Below, piece by piece: positions 1-8,086 of a stretch of DNA of 24,031 nucleotides. A program made the translations under genes and the position numbers. This stretch comes from Paulinella micropora (taxonomy: Eukaryota > Cercozoa > Imbricatea > Euglyphida). The stretch covers positions 298,918 through 322,948 of the forward strand of contig BJOX01000347.1 in the NCBI GenBank assembly GCA_009731375.1, read 5' to 3'. The first letter of the stretch is position 1. Each line of letters starts with the position of its first letter. The notes below the pieces were generated by a model. The model had not been told where the DNA came from. It made no database searches and worked only from the letters and a program-made list of their open reading frames with translations.

Positions 1-14
1 TTGGGTAATTAAAG

Positions 15-134
15 GTGCGCGAGGGGGTATACATCACCGACGTCAGGCTGACCACAAGAGCAGGCTTGATATTGGCCCCCCAAAGGCAGATTGAGACTCG
101 CGAAAACGATGTGTGGCCTGCGCCTGGGTTTTGA
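15..134 (+). other. Possible exon fragment of a flanking eukaryotic gene
   Basis: An open frame of 39 codons begins just after an AG dinucleotide and ends in TGA at 132-134. The residues are varied and protein-like, unlike the low-complexity DNA around it. It could be the 3' part of a gene cut by the window edge, or an exon whose donor I cannot place. I recognise no domain. The call rests only on composition and the AG at its left edge. Confidence 0.2.
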
Positions 135-281
135 TTGATTTTTTTTTCTTAAAAAAACAACAATAATTTGCTATAGGATGATCCTTGAGTTTCCAGTGGG
201 CTGGAAGAAAAGAAAACCCGAAGCTAATGAAAATGGTACGAATGTTTTGTCATTTTCACCCATGATTGGTTGTTATTGCAG

Positions 282-400
282 GTGTCGGAACGAAGAAGTG
301 GATCGCAGTGTTGCGGGGAATGGATGCTGATTTGAGCGGCAAGACCGACACTGAGTTTTCTTCAACTCATGTGCCCAAAATTGTTGAATCTTGCTCATAG
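282..400 (+). other. Possible exon after a polypyrimidine-type acceptor
   Basis: A T-rich stretch ending in TTGCAG at 281 resembles a 3' splice site. From 284 a frame of 38 codons runs to TAG at 398-400 with protein-like composition. It is not in a phase that joins simply to the exons starting at 508, so it may be the last exon of another gene, or belong to the same gene with an unseen intron or a base-call error in the C-runs near 410-415 and 482-490. No domain is recognised. Confidence 0.22.
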
Positions 401-507
401 CTTGTGTCACCCCCCTCACAAGCGGAACTATATTGAAGACGTGTTGACCTTTTTCCTTCCATATGTTGGGGATCCTACGAATCCCCCCCCCATCTTCGAA
501 GATACAG

Positions 508-1579
508 ATGGAAGGCTTTGCTAGTTAAGGAGTTGGCAGGCAAGGCTAAGGTATGCAATTATTGCGCAAAGGGCTTTAGCTTTATTTATTGCTGCTTTTT
601 TAGCTCTTCATTTTTATGGTGTGATAGAGGAACAGAGCAGCAGTAGAGCAAGGCTACAAACCTTTGCGCTCTTCTGATCGCCGGACCAAAAGGCCAAGGA
701 AATTTACACCAGGTTCTTTGCGTCAACACTGTTCTATGTAACACAGTTCTCTTATGAATTTTATTGTTTGATACTAGGTAGCAGTGACACTGCGCCTGAA
801 CCAGAGGATGAGGAGGGTGAAACTAGTGAAGATGAGGTTATAGTCGAGGAGAATACAAAAAAGAAGAAAAATTTGAAGGCAAAGCAGAAGGTGAAGCAGA
901 AGAAGGTGAAAAAGGGCAAGAAGGAGCAGCCCTCCACGCCTCCGGACGAGGAATCGGAAGCCGAGGAGAAACTTGAGCAAGCCAACCAGGTCTGTTCTCA
1001 CTCTGCAGCTGTTATGTTGTTGTCTAATTAATGATACATATGTAGTGTAGTACTAGTGGTGTCTCCGAAGCCTCTTTGCAAGCGATTTTGAAGGAGGCAA
1101 TGAAAGAACATAGTAGCAAAATGAATGAGAACATGGAGAAGCTTTTGAAACAGTATGAAAAGAAAGAAGCAGGGAAGGAAGGTAAAGGAAAGAACAATGG
1201 AGAAACAGAGAAGGATAAGGAGACGCAAGGCTCTGAGGAAGAAAAAGGCAAAGAAAAGAAGAAAAAGAAGAAAAAGAAGAAGAAAAAGAAGAAGAAAGAC
1301 AGCTCCAGTGACTCAGACAGTGACGATAGCACTAGTACTAGTGATAGCTCTAGTAGTAGTGAGTCAGAGGAAGAAGAACAGACGAAGAAAGAGAAGAAGA
1401 AAAAGAAGAAGAAGAAGAAGAAGAAGAAGAAGAAAAAGAAGAAGAAAAAGAAGAGAGCTGCACAGCAGGCTATGCAAAACACAGCCACTCGCGGTATCTA
1501 TCCATTTCCACCCAACAGCTCACCCGGCTATAATTATTATGATTTTGCACTTGCGGCTATGGCACTCAAAAATCAGTAA
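508..1579 (+). CDS. Multi-exon Lys/Glu/Ser-rich nuclear-type protein, 5' end unresolved
   Basis: Four consecutive open segments join in frame through GT-AG introns: exons 508-550, 628-712, 778-989 and 1046-1579. The introns are 551-627, 713-777 and 990-1045, with phases 0, 1 and 0. The start is not visible, so 508 is only the left edge of the first exon I can support. The protein has a basic segment, an acidic stretch, long lysine runs written as AAG/AAA, a Ser/Asp block (about 1300-1370), a second lysine run of about 20 codons, and a tyrosine/proline-containing tail ending at TAA 1577-1579. Such alternating charged runs are typical of eukaryotic nuclear or nucleolar proteins, but I recognise no domain and assign no function. 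The lysine runs are simple repeats, so their length in the assembly may be wrong. A cellular origin is inferred from introns and composition; a viral origin is not excluded. Confidence 0.55.
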
Positions 1580-1629
1580 GTTGAGCGTTGAAGTTTCTCA
1601 AAAATACTAAAAATTAGATTTATTTGAAA

Positions 1630-1635
1630 AATAAA
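1630..1635 (+). terminator. Polyadenylation signal of the Lys-rich gene
   Basis: AATAAA lies 51 nt after the TAA of the multi-exon gene, in an A/T-rich context suited to a eukaryotic 3' end. The motif is common in AT-rich DNA, so the position is the main support. Confidence 0.4.
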
Positions 1636-2215
1636 AAGAATGTATTGTGTGATTAAAATGTATTCTCTTTTTTACTCCTCCCGGTGCCTCCCCCCCCCCC
1701 CCCCCCCCCCCCACAGCAGGTGTCTGGATCAGTCAATGTATTGACACAATTTAGCTTCAATATAACTGGCAAATCATTTTTAATACGTTATTCAGCTTAT
1801 TCAAGATTATTTTTACTAAATAAAACACATTTTCAATGTCTGAATCAAAAAGTGCAAAATCACCTGTATGACAATTTCGGAAAAATTGATACCCCACATT
1901 TGGCCGAATCACTTGTTGTTTATTTTATTTTGCTTTATGAGGTTTTATTTTTTTACAATGTTTAAAGTCATTTATGTTTTGCTTTTGTGTTTTTATTTCA
2001 TTTTTACCAATTTTGTCTGTGCGGTTTTCTTGACACGAAAACGTCGCTGTGGCGACTTGGACGGCTGTGAGTGGTATTAAGCAACCGAGAGAGGCAAAAT
2101 CGTCTTAGTATTAATAGTGTCCAGGGTTGTCCAAGGCCGACCCCCGCGGGCGGAAATTATATAAAGTGTATAGTAGAGAGTATCCCCCTCTCGGAAAATT
2201 TACTCCCTTTTAATA

Positions 2216-2313
2216 AAAGGTTGGACAGGTTGGACAATATAAAAATTGTGTAATACGAAGAAGAATTATATAATAAATATTGAAATTTAATAAGGGAAAA
2301 GTGTCCAACCTTT
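2216..2313. repeat. Inverted repeat with 12-nt arms
   Basis: AAAGGTTGGACA at 2216-2227 pairs perfectly with TGTCCAACCTTT at 2302-2313. The core TTGGACA recurs directly at 2230-2236, and its complement appears again inside the long foldback near 2779. The shared word suggests that this and the foldback belong to one family of mobile or structural DNA. No function can be read. Confidence 0.4.
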
Positions 2314-2445
2314 AAAAAACCGACCCAGACACTGCCAACCATGGGGTTGGCCACCAATAGGAGAAGATATTTTCACTCACCCTGCTCTTATATTCATCCT
2401 CTCGCTTGCTGTAATACCCCCTTGTTGTGGGCTATAATAAAAAAC

Positions 2446-2485
2446 ATAAGGGTCAATATTTCATTTAAGGATAAGGGTCAATATT
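2446..2485 (+). repeat. 15-nt direct repeat just upstream of a small ORF
   Basis: ATAAGGGTCAATATT occurs at 2446-2460 and again at 2471-2485, a spacing of 25 nt, ending seven bases before the ATG of the small ORF at 2492. Its position suggests a promoter-proximal element, but nothing else supports a role. Confidence 0.4.
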
Positions 2486-2491
2486 ACTATA

Positions 2492-2739
2492 ATGCCAACC
2501 GCATCCGAACAATACGCAAACCGACAAAGGTATATCTCGCAAAAATATGGAGATAGTTTTGCATTATTAAAGATGCAAAAATACCAAAGGGAATATTATG
2601 ATAAGAATAATAAAAAAAAGCACAAAGAAGGAAGCAACAACGTCAAGAAAATAAAGACAAGATAAAGGAATACAATAAGGCATATTACAAAAAGAAAAAG
2701 AATGCGAATAAAAAGCCAATCTCTAAAGAACGGAAATGA
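2492..2739 (+). pseudogene. Frameshifted small basic protein gene
   Basis: From ATG 2492 a frame of 57 codons ends at TAA 2663-2665. After a run of eight A at about 2612-2619, a different frame continues as lysine/tyrosine/glutamine/asparagine-rich protein to TGA 2737-2739. The two halves have the same unusual composition, with recurrent Tyr-Tyr and Gln-Arg/Lys pairs. The simplest reading is one small basic coding region broken by an indel in the A-run. Small proteins of this look occur in giant viruses, virophages and Polinton-like elements, but the composition is too simple for a firm family call. A sequencing error in the homopolymer is as likely as genuine decay. Confidence 0.4.
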
Positions 2740-2760
2740 CCCCCATTTTGTGGTGTGCTC

Positions 2761-3154
2761 ATTTATGTATTCGCGACTTGTCCAACCGCAAAGTATTAAA
2801 CAAGCCTTAAAAACATAAAAAACCAACATTAGACATATAGAAAATATACATAGAAAACAAAAAAGTGTCAAATGTTTAACATAAATTTTTCTAACTGAGC
2901 ACATTAAGAGAGATTTTGACGAAATGACACATAAACCATATATACGCAGTTTATATATATTTTTATGAAATAAAAATATGGTTTTGTGTCCTTTCGTCAA
3001 AATCTCTTAATGTGCTCAGTTAGAAAAATTTATGTTAAACATTTGACACTTTTTTGTTTTTCTATGTATGTTTTCTATATGTCTCATGTTGGTTTTTTAT
3101 GTTTTTAAGGCTTGTTTAATACTTTGCGGTTGGACAAGTCGCGAATACATAAAT
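2761..3154. repeat. Long near-perfect inverted repeat (foldback element)
   Basis: Positions 2761 to about 2940 are matched in reverse complement by about 2977 to 3154. The arms are about 180 nt and differ by a few small indels and substitutions, for example AGAGAG against AGAG near 2907-2912. The centre is a short AT-rich loop. The right arm is followed by an (AT)n run to about 3174. This is the form of a foldback or MITE-like element, or of a hairpin-forming end. No transposase is present, and I cannot identify a clear target duplication because both sides are AT-rich. The short open frames on both strands across the arms are mirror images of each other, not genes. Confidence 0.85.
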
Positions 3155-3242
3155 ATATATATATATATATATATAATAGACATATTTATTAATATATTAA
3201 AAATCTACGTTAGGCCTGATAAAACAAATGCCATTTTGTCCC

Positions 3243-3510
3243 TCGCGGCCCGACCAGGTAAGAATTGCATTTTTGTACCTTGCGGACCGGCCGGATAACC
3301 ATTGCCATTTTGTACCTGCAAAATGGCAATGGTTGCACGGCCGGCCCAGACCACGCAAAATGGCATTTCCGCGCAAAATCGGCAATTATTGCACGGCCGG
3401 CCCGATGCAGGAAAAGTGGCATCTGCTATCCACAAGCACAACTTTATCCGCAACCACAACTTTTTCCACAACCGCAAAGTGGCATTGGTTGCACGGCCGG
3501 CCCGAAAGGG
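3243..3510. repeat. Cluster of short direct and inverted repeats with a GGCCGGCC core
   Basis: TTGCACGGCCGGCCC occurs at 3333-3347, 3389-3403 and 3489-3503, each time next to a word close to CAAAATGGCAATGG. A reverse-complement version lies at about 3283-3312, so 3301-3330 forms a perfect 12-nt stem (ATTGCCATTTTG with CAAAATGGCAAT) around a 6-nt loop. Spacing is irregular (56 and 100 nt), so this is a dispersed cluster rather than an array. No coding potential is convincing here. Confidence 0.65.
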
Positions 3511-3639
3511 GAAAAGTGGCATTCACTCGGGTAATTTCGGCATTTGCGTATCACATGGGAAAAAGGCATTTCCCGGGGGAATTTCGGCATTTGGCGCAAC
3601 ATTGCCTATTTCGGCCATATCACCTGGTATTATCCGGCT

Positions 3640-4965
3640 GGTGCCACCTGCCAGAACCCTGCCACATAAGAGTATAGCGGNNNNNNNNNNGTGTGGGTTC
3701 TGACACAGTGGGCTCCGGTGCCACCTGCCAGAACCCTGCCAGGTAAGGGTATTAGCGGAGAGTAACTGACAAGGTCTGGGTTCTGACAAAGTGGCTCCGG
3801 TGCCACCTGCCAGAACCCTGCCAGGTAAGTGTATAGCGGAGCGTAACGGACAAGGTTTGGGTTCTGACAAGGCTCGCCACCGGCGGGAAAAAAGAGGAAG
3901 GGGGAGGGGAGGGGAGGGGCCCCCCGGTGCCTTGGCATCAGGTGGCACCACGCCAGAACCCCGCCACGTAAGAGTATAGCGGAGCGTAACGGACAAGGTG
4001 TGGGTTCTGACACAGTGGCTCCGGTGCCACCTGCCAGAACCCTGCAACATAAGAGTATAGCGAAGCGTAACGGACAAGGTGTGGGTTCTGACAAGGCTCG
4101 CCACCGGCGGGAAAAAAGAGGAGGGGGGAGGGGAGGGGGAGGGGAGGGGGCCCCCCCGTGCCTTGGCATCAGGTGGCACCACGCCAGAACCCCTACACAT
4201 ATTGTTATAGCGCAGCGTAACGGCCCAGGTGTGGGTTCTGACACGGTGGCACCCGCCCCTGATGCCACGGCCCCGGGGGACCCCCCCCCCCCCCCCCCTC
4301 TTTTTCCCCCGCGGTGGTGGTGACTGTCAGAACCCCGACACGTATTGTTATAGCGCAGCGTAACGGCCCAGGTGTGGGTTCTGACACAGTGGCTCCGGTG
4401 CCACCTGCCAGAACCCTGCCAAGTATGAGTATAGCGGAGAGTAACGGACAAGGTGTGGGTTCTGACACGGTGGCCCCACCAGAAGGAAAAAAGAGGGGGG
4501 GGAGGGGAGGGGGAGGGGAGGGGGCCCCCGGTGCCTTGGCATCAGGTGACACCACGCCAGAACCCTGCCAGTTATTGTTATAGCGTAGCGTAACGGCTCA
4601 GGTGTGGGTTCTGACGGAGAGGGAGTGGTGGCACCTGCCAGAACCCTGCCAGTTATTGTTATAGCGTAGCGTAACGGCTCAGGTGTGGGTTCTGACAGCG
4701 GCACCGACCACTGGATTTTCGAGGTGGCTGTCAGAACCTCTGCTAGATAGGATTATTTATATAGTAAATAAAAGTGACCCAGGTGTGGGTTCTGACAGCG
4801 GCACCGGCCACCGGATTTTTCAGGTGGCTGGATTAGAGGGAGGGGGAGGGGGCCCCCGCTGCCAGGGTAGTGACAGAGGGGTGGGCGGTGGCACCTGCCA
4901 GAACCGTGGATTTTGGGGGGTGGGGTGGGGGAGTGGCAAACCTGGCGGGAGGTGTGGGTTCTGAC
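3640..4965. repeat. Satellite of about 80- and 145-nt units
   Basis: The word GGGTTCTGAC recurs about twelve times between 3694 and 4962. Spacing is mostly 79-83 or 141-152 nt. The short unit also carries CCAGAACCC, nearly the complement of the first word, so each unit can form an imperfect hairpin, followed by a TATAGCG...GTAACGG block. Longer units contain an extra G-rich segment with several G4-type runs (for example around 3898-3918, 4122-4150 and 4496-4522). Proteins predicted across it merely translate the repeat in every frame. The 10-N gap at 3681-3690 falls inside it, so copy number in the assembly is unreliable. Confidence 0.8.
3681..3690. other. Assembly gap (10 N) inside the satellite
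   Basis: Ten N interrupt a repeat unit. A round-number gap in a satellite means that the true distance and copy number are unknown. Confidence 0.95.
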
Positions 4966-5418
4966 AAGGGTGGATGGACGGCTTCCCGGTGGTCTCTTGT
5001 TCTGTAGTATATATATTCGAATAGCCCGCGTCACGAGGAATCGAATGCTGCAAAAATCACGCAAAAAGCTTCAGTATTGGCTGAGATAGCCCACTGCCAA
5101 GTTTTGGGCGGAAAAAGCCTTGATTTTTGCGGTGGGCGGTGGGCGGTGGCGGGGAGGGGTGGCAAAAAGGAAATGAGCAAAATCAATGTGTGGGATTTTT
5201 GGCCCCGCCTGGTAAATGTGACGTGGCGTGAGCCCAAGGGGAATTTTGGCCTCAGAACCCTAGGCCTGCTGAACTAGGAAAATGGGTAGCTGATAGGAAT
5301 GGAACCCGATGTTTTTGAGCATGTTTGCAGGTGTTTGGTGCTGTGTGTATATAGATCCTGAAAGGTTGCATTGAAATGAACACGTTCCACTTACACACAC
5401 ACAAATTGCGTGTAGTTT
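4966..5418. other. Gene-free spacer between satellite and palindrome units
   Basis: I see no convincing gene. Positions about 5030-5090 resemble, with many differences, the end of the palindrome-bearing unit at 5700-5765 (TGCAAAAAT.ACGC and a following TTGGCTGAGATAG or TTAGCTTAGATAG). This points to an older, decayed third copy. G-rich sequence lies at about 5130-5160. Confidence 0.4.
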
Positions 5419-5756
5419 GGCTGCAAACAGTAACCTGGAAAAATGGGGTGGCCCCATTTTTCCGCGACTTTGACCAAGTGGTTGGACGGCGCCCCGAGGG
5501 TTCCCATAAGGTTTGAGGAAAGATTTAGATAGATCGCATCAAGACGAATCTAACGCACCAAAAATTTTGAAAATCAGGCCGAGATTAGCTGCAAACAGTC
5601 ACTTGGAAAAATGGGGTCGGCCCCATTTTTCCGTGACTTTGACCAAGTGGTTAGACGGCTCCCAGAGGGTCCCCACAAGAATTGAGGGTAGATTTAGATA
5701 GCTCGCATCACAAGGAAGCTAGCGCTGCAAAAATTACGCCAAAATACTCAAGATTA
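5419..5756. repeat. Two tandem units, each with a 12-bp-arm palindrome
   Basis: Two related units with a period of 168 nt each contain GGAAAAATGGGG, a 3- or 4-nt spacer, and CCCCATTTTTCC: 5437-5463 in the first and 5605-5632 in the second. The palindrome arms are identical while the flanking sequence has diverged, for example at ACAGTAACCT against ACAGTCACTT. That suggests the hairpin is under constraint or is copied as a unit. The pair lies directly before the first virus-like gene. A role as a terminal, origin or boundary element is inference. Confidence 0.7.
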
Positions 5757-5819
5757 GCTTAGATAGATTCGTTTGAAGTTGGGCGTTTTCAGCTTGTATG
5801 TGCGGGTGTAATAGCGTAC

Positions 5820-6956
5820 ATGACATTGCTCTGCGTTGCGTATGGCGTGGCCGACCAAGCGAGCGGCAAGGGTGGAAGCCTCGGCGACAGCGGGCCACGG
5901 CCAGCGCCAGTGGCAGAGGGCGAGCTCGTTTGCCAGGGGGGCGCTGCGTCCGTGGGTATAGCCTGCTCAGCAGGCATGCCCATGTGCCCAGTCGACCGTC
6001 CCGGCGACGTTGCACAAACTCTGTCACGGTTCGTGCCAGCGCCCACCGGACCGGACGATGGGCGCGATGGGGAGGACGAGGAAGAGGACATCGACATCGT
6101 TACGATCGACCCGCCGCTGCCTACGGAGCCGCTACCGATCGCGCCCGCGCCGCTGCCGCTGCCGACCGCGCCCACCGCGCCCGCCCCGGAGGTGGTGGAG
6201 GAGAGGCCCAGCAAGCGGCGCCGCACGCACGTCTTTACCGGCAAACTATTCCGCTACCGCGAGCTACAGCGCCCTACAGCAGAGGAGAAGAAGCGATGCA
6301 ACTGGGACGAGAGCGACGGGGACGCTATCAAGGTTACTTGGGAGGACCTGAAGACCAAGCGCCGCTCGTGGAGACTGGAGCCGAAGGCTGACGTACTGGA
6401 ATGGAAAGACAAGGAGGGCACCTACGCGGCTGCGCATTGGAAGCGGACTATCGAGACGGAGGTCATGGCCAAGGATACTCCGTACAGGCCTGTCGGAGAC
6501 TCTAGCGCTGTGCCGTGTGCCGGAGCCCGCTCAGCGGGCACGGCCGTGGTACAGCGCTACCGTCTCGACAAGTCGTACGCGTGCCTTGCCATGGCCTTGT
6601 TCAACTTGTGTGACGCGCCAAAGCGGTACAAGGAAAGGCTGCGCTCCGACTTCAAGAAGTCAGTGGATAGCGTCCCCGTGTTCTACGAGTATTTGGACGC
6701 ATTGGAGAAGCACGGACAGTCGTTGGCCACAGTCTCGCGCAAGCCCCGGAAGACGCGTGGTACCGCTTGGCTATCCGATAGAGCCGCTCCGCTGGGTATA
6801 CTCGTCCATGGCGGCCATGCCTACGGTGTCGACCCCGCGAGGCAGTTAGTGTTTGACGGCAAGTCTAAAGTGGCCCGCCCACTGGAGGACCTCGAAGCCT
6901 TGGGCATCCATCCCTCCAACACTTGGTACGAGTGGTTGACTGTGACGCTGCTCTGA
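5820..6956 (+). CDS. Possible papain-like cysteine protease with disordered N-terminus
   Basis: This reads as a 378-residue protein. The first 130 residues are Ala/Pro-rich with an acidic block (EDEEEDIDIV) and a basic SKRRRT patch that could be a nuclear signal. The start is uncertain: an in-frame Met at residue 53 is a fair alternative. The C-terminal 130 residues look folded and have a cysteine-first arrangement: Cys255 in YACLAMALFNLC, then His333 in GGHAYGVD and acidic residues at 338 and 346. That order (Cys, then His, then Asp) fits papain-like or OTU-like peptidases and not the adenovirus/Ulp1 order used by many virus maturation proteases. I cannot name a family, and the catalytic reading is inference from spacing. 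It is the first gene of the GC-rich block and tail-to-tail with the next gene. It might process virion proteins or act on host ubiquitin, but nothing here separates these. Confidence 0.5.
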   Translation: MTLLCVAYGVADQASGKGGSLGDSGPRPAPVAEGELVCQGGAASVGIACSAGMPMCPVDRPGDVAQTLSRFVPAPTGPDDGRDGEDEEEDIDIVTIDPPLPTEPLPIAPAPLPLPTAPTAPAPEVVEERPSKRRRTHVFTGKLFRYRELQRPTAEEKKRCNWDESDGDAIKVTWEDLKTKRRSWRLEPKADVLEWKDKEGTYAAAHWKRTIETEVMAKDTPYRPVGDSSAVPCAGARSAGTAVVQRYRLDKSYACLAMALFNLCDAPKRYKERLRSDFKKSVDSVPVFYEYLDALEKHGQSLATVSRKPRKTRGTAWLSDRAAPLGILVHGGHAYGVDPARQLVFDGKSKVARPLEDLEALGIHPSNTWYEWLTVTLL

Positions 6957-6979
6957 GACTGACATCAGTGGGCAGGGCT

Positions 6980-6985
6980 TTTATT
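6980..6985 (-). terminator. Polyadenylation signal for the minus-strand gene at 7091
   Basis: AATAAA reads on the minus strand about 105 nt after the stop of the 7091-8086 gene, within an AT-rich island (6975-7085) that stands out from the GC-rich coding DNA. Its distance is longer than for other genes in the window. Confidence 0.35.
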
Positions 6986-7090
6986 AATAAGATAGGATCT
7001 AGCAAACTAATTAAAGTGTGTTATTCTCTTGGTACTGTTATTAAATCAGTGGATTGGACAATTACTAATGTTTTAATGGTAGGTACAGTT

Positions 7091-8086
7091 TTAATTGCCC
7101 GTGTCAAAGCCATACGGCAAACGAGTCAAGAACGGCCACTTATTGGACGGAGGCGGTCCTTGGGGAATCGAAGAGAACGAGTTCAAACGGTATGCTACGT
7201 GCTTGAACACTGATTTGAGCCCCGCGTTTAGGCGAAGTTCAGTGAAGGTCCAGTACATGATACCGTAGTCAAGCAGTAAGGTCAAATTAGTTAGATTGTC
7301 ACCGGGCGCGAGCATCGCCACCGGCGCGCTTGCGACAATGTCCCACGCAGAACACCTCTGTAGCCAGTTCACAGCCGCCGCTTGCTTGAAAACAGGATTG
7401 CCATACAGCCTTCGTGCCTCGTCTGACTGTACCATTGTCCAGTATGCGTGTTCGTGTAGCGGGAATCTAGCTTGTAGCCGTGTCCCTATTGCGCGCCGTT
7501 CGCTGCTTGTAACCAGTGTGTGCGGTGGCAGCGGGTCATAATAAACGGCTGGCTCAAGGTAGGAGCAAACTATGTCAGCCAGCGTAGGGATCAGATGAGG
7601 TGCCAATGCAGTCGGGGCAGCGTGCGGAAGAAGCAAGAGTTCGGCGATCTCGCCCGGGGTTCTCCAGTCCTCAGTCAGGATGTTGAAATCCAGTATGGAC
7701 AGCATTTTCTTGCCTGGGAGGGTTACGGGGTGTTCTATTGTCTCACCCAAGACGGATTGGAGTTCCATGTCCCGTTTGCTAGGGTCTTGGCCGAGTTCAA
7801 TTGACGCTGGCAGCGATGCCTGGACGGGAAACCTTGCCTGGACGACGGGTAACGCTGCCTGGGCGGCCGTCAATGGGCGAATTCTGCGCAAAAGCGTGTC
7901 CAGTTCGGCTTGGTCGGACGGAGGTGCCGCTGACCGGCGCGCCAGTGTCGCTAGGGTGGTAGGGGCTCGGACGCTGGGCACGGCGGACGGGGCGGCCGTA
8001 CGGACGAACGTGGTAATAAGCGGTTGGCCGGTCAGTCGACGGCGCTTGGTGGTACGGTCGTGTCGGTCGTCTCCTTGTCTGCGCAT
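7091..8086 (-). CDS. Unknown protein with PIP-box-like N-terminal motif
   Basis: This is a 331-residue protein I do not recognise. Its N-terminus is basic and disordered-looking, with TKRRR at about residues 12-16 followed at once by QPLITTFV. That matches the PCNA-interacting pattern Gln-x-x-Ile/Leu-x-x-aromatic except that the last position is Val rather than an aromatic. The viral PCNA at 15961 would be the natural partner. After an Ala/Pro/Thr-rich linker (to about residue 100) the remaining 230 residues look globular, with many Leu and Trp. No catalytic motif is seen. It is divergent from the polymerase-helicase gene across the iteron region, so co-regulation with replication is plausible. 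It may be a replication or repair accessory factor; this is inference from the motif and position. Confidence 0.55.
   Translation of the reverse strand: MRRQGDDRHDRTTKRRRLTGQPLITTFVRTAAPSAVPSVRAPTTLATLARRSAAPPSDQAELDTLLRRIRPLTAAQAALPVVQARFPVQASLPASIELGQDPSKRDMELQSVLGETIEHPVTLPGKKMLSILDFNILTEDWRTPGEIAELLLLPHAAPTALAPHLIPTLADIVCSYLEPAVYYDPLPPHTLVTSSERRAIGTRLQARFPLHEHAYWTMVQSDEARRLYGNPVFKQAAAVNWLQRCSAWDIVASAPVAMLAPGDNLTNLTLLLDYGIMYWTFTELRLNAGLKSVFKHVAYRLNSFSSIPQGPPPSNKWPFLTRLPYGFDTGN

Larger units (their letters stand above)
1580..2491. other. AT-rich stretch without a convincing gene
   Basis: About 900 bases follow the Lys-rich gene with no supportable coding region. The stretch contains a run of 23 C at 1690-1712, preceded by T-rich sequence. 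It also holds a perfect 12-nt inverted repeat (2216-2227 with 2302-2313) and a 15-nt direct repeat given separately. Open frames here, including a short one starting in the poly-C run, have the composition of random AT-rich DNA. Confidence 0.5.

Noticed and set aside
1024-1488. Minus-strand ORF rich in phenylalanine and serine
   Set aside because: It is the complement of the AAG/AAA lysine runs in the spliced plus-strand gene; its composition is an artefact of the repeat.
1684-1965. ORF starting with a proline run
   Set aside because: The prolines come from the 23-C homopolymer and the remainder has random AT-rich composition.
3523-4704. Long overlapping ORFs on both strands across the satellite
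   Set aside because: They repeat the same peptide words in several frames because the DNA is a tandem repeat; there is no codon bias or start context.
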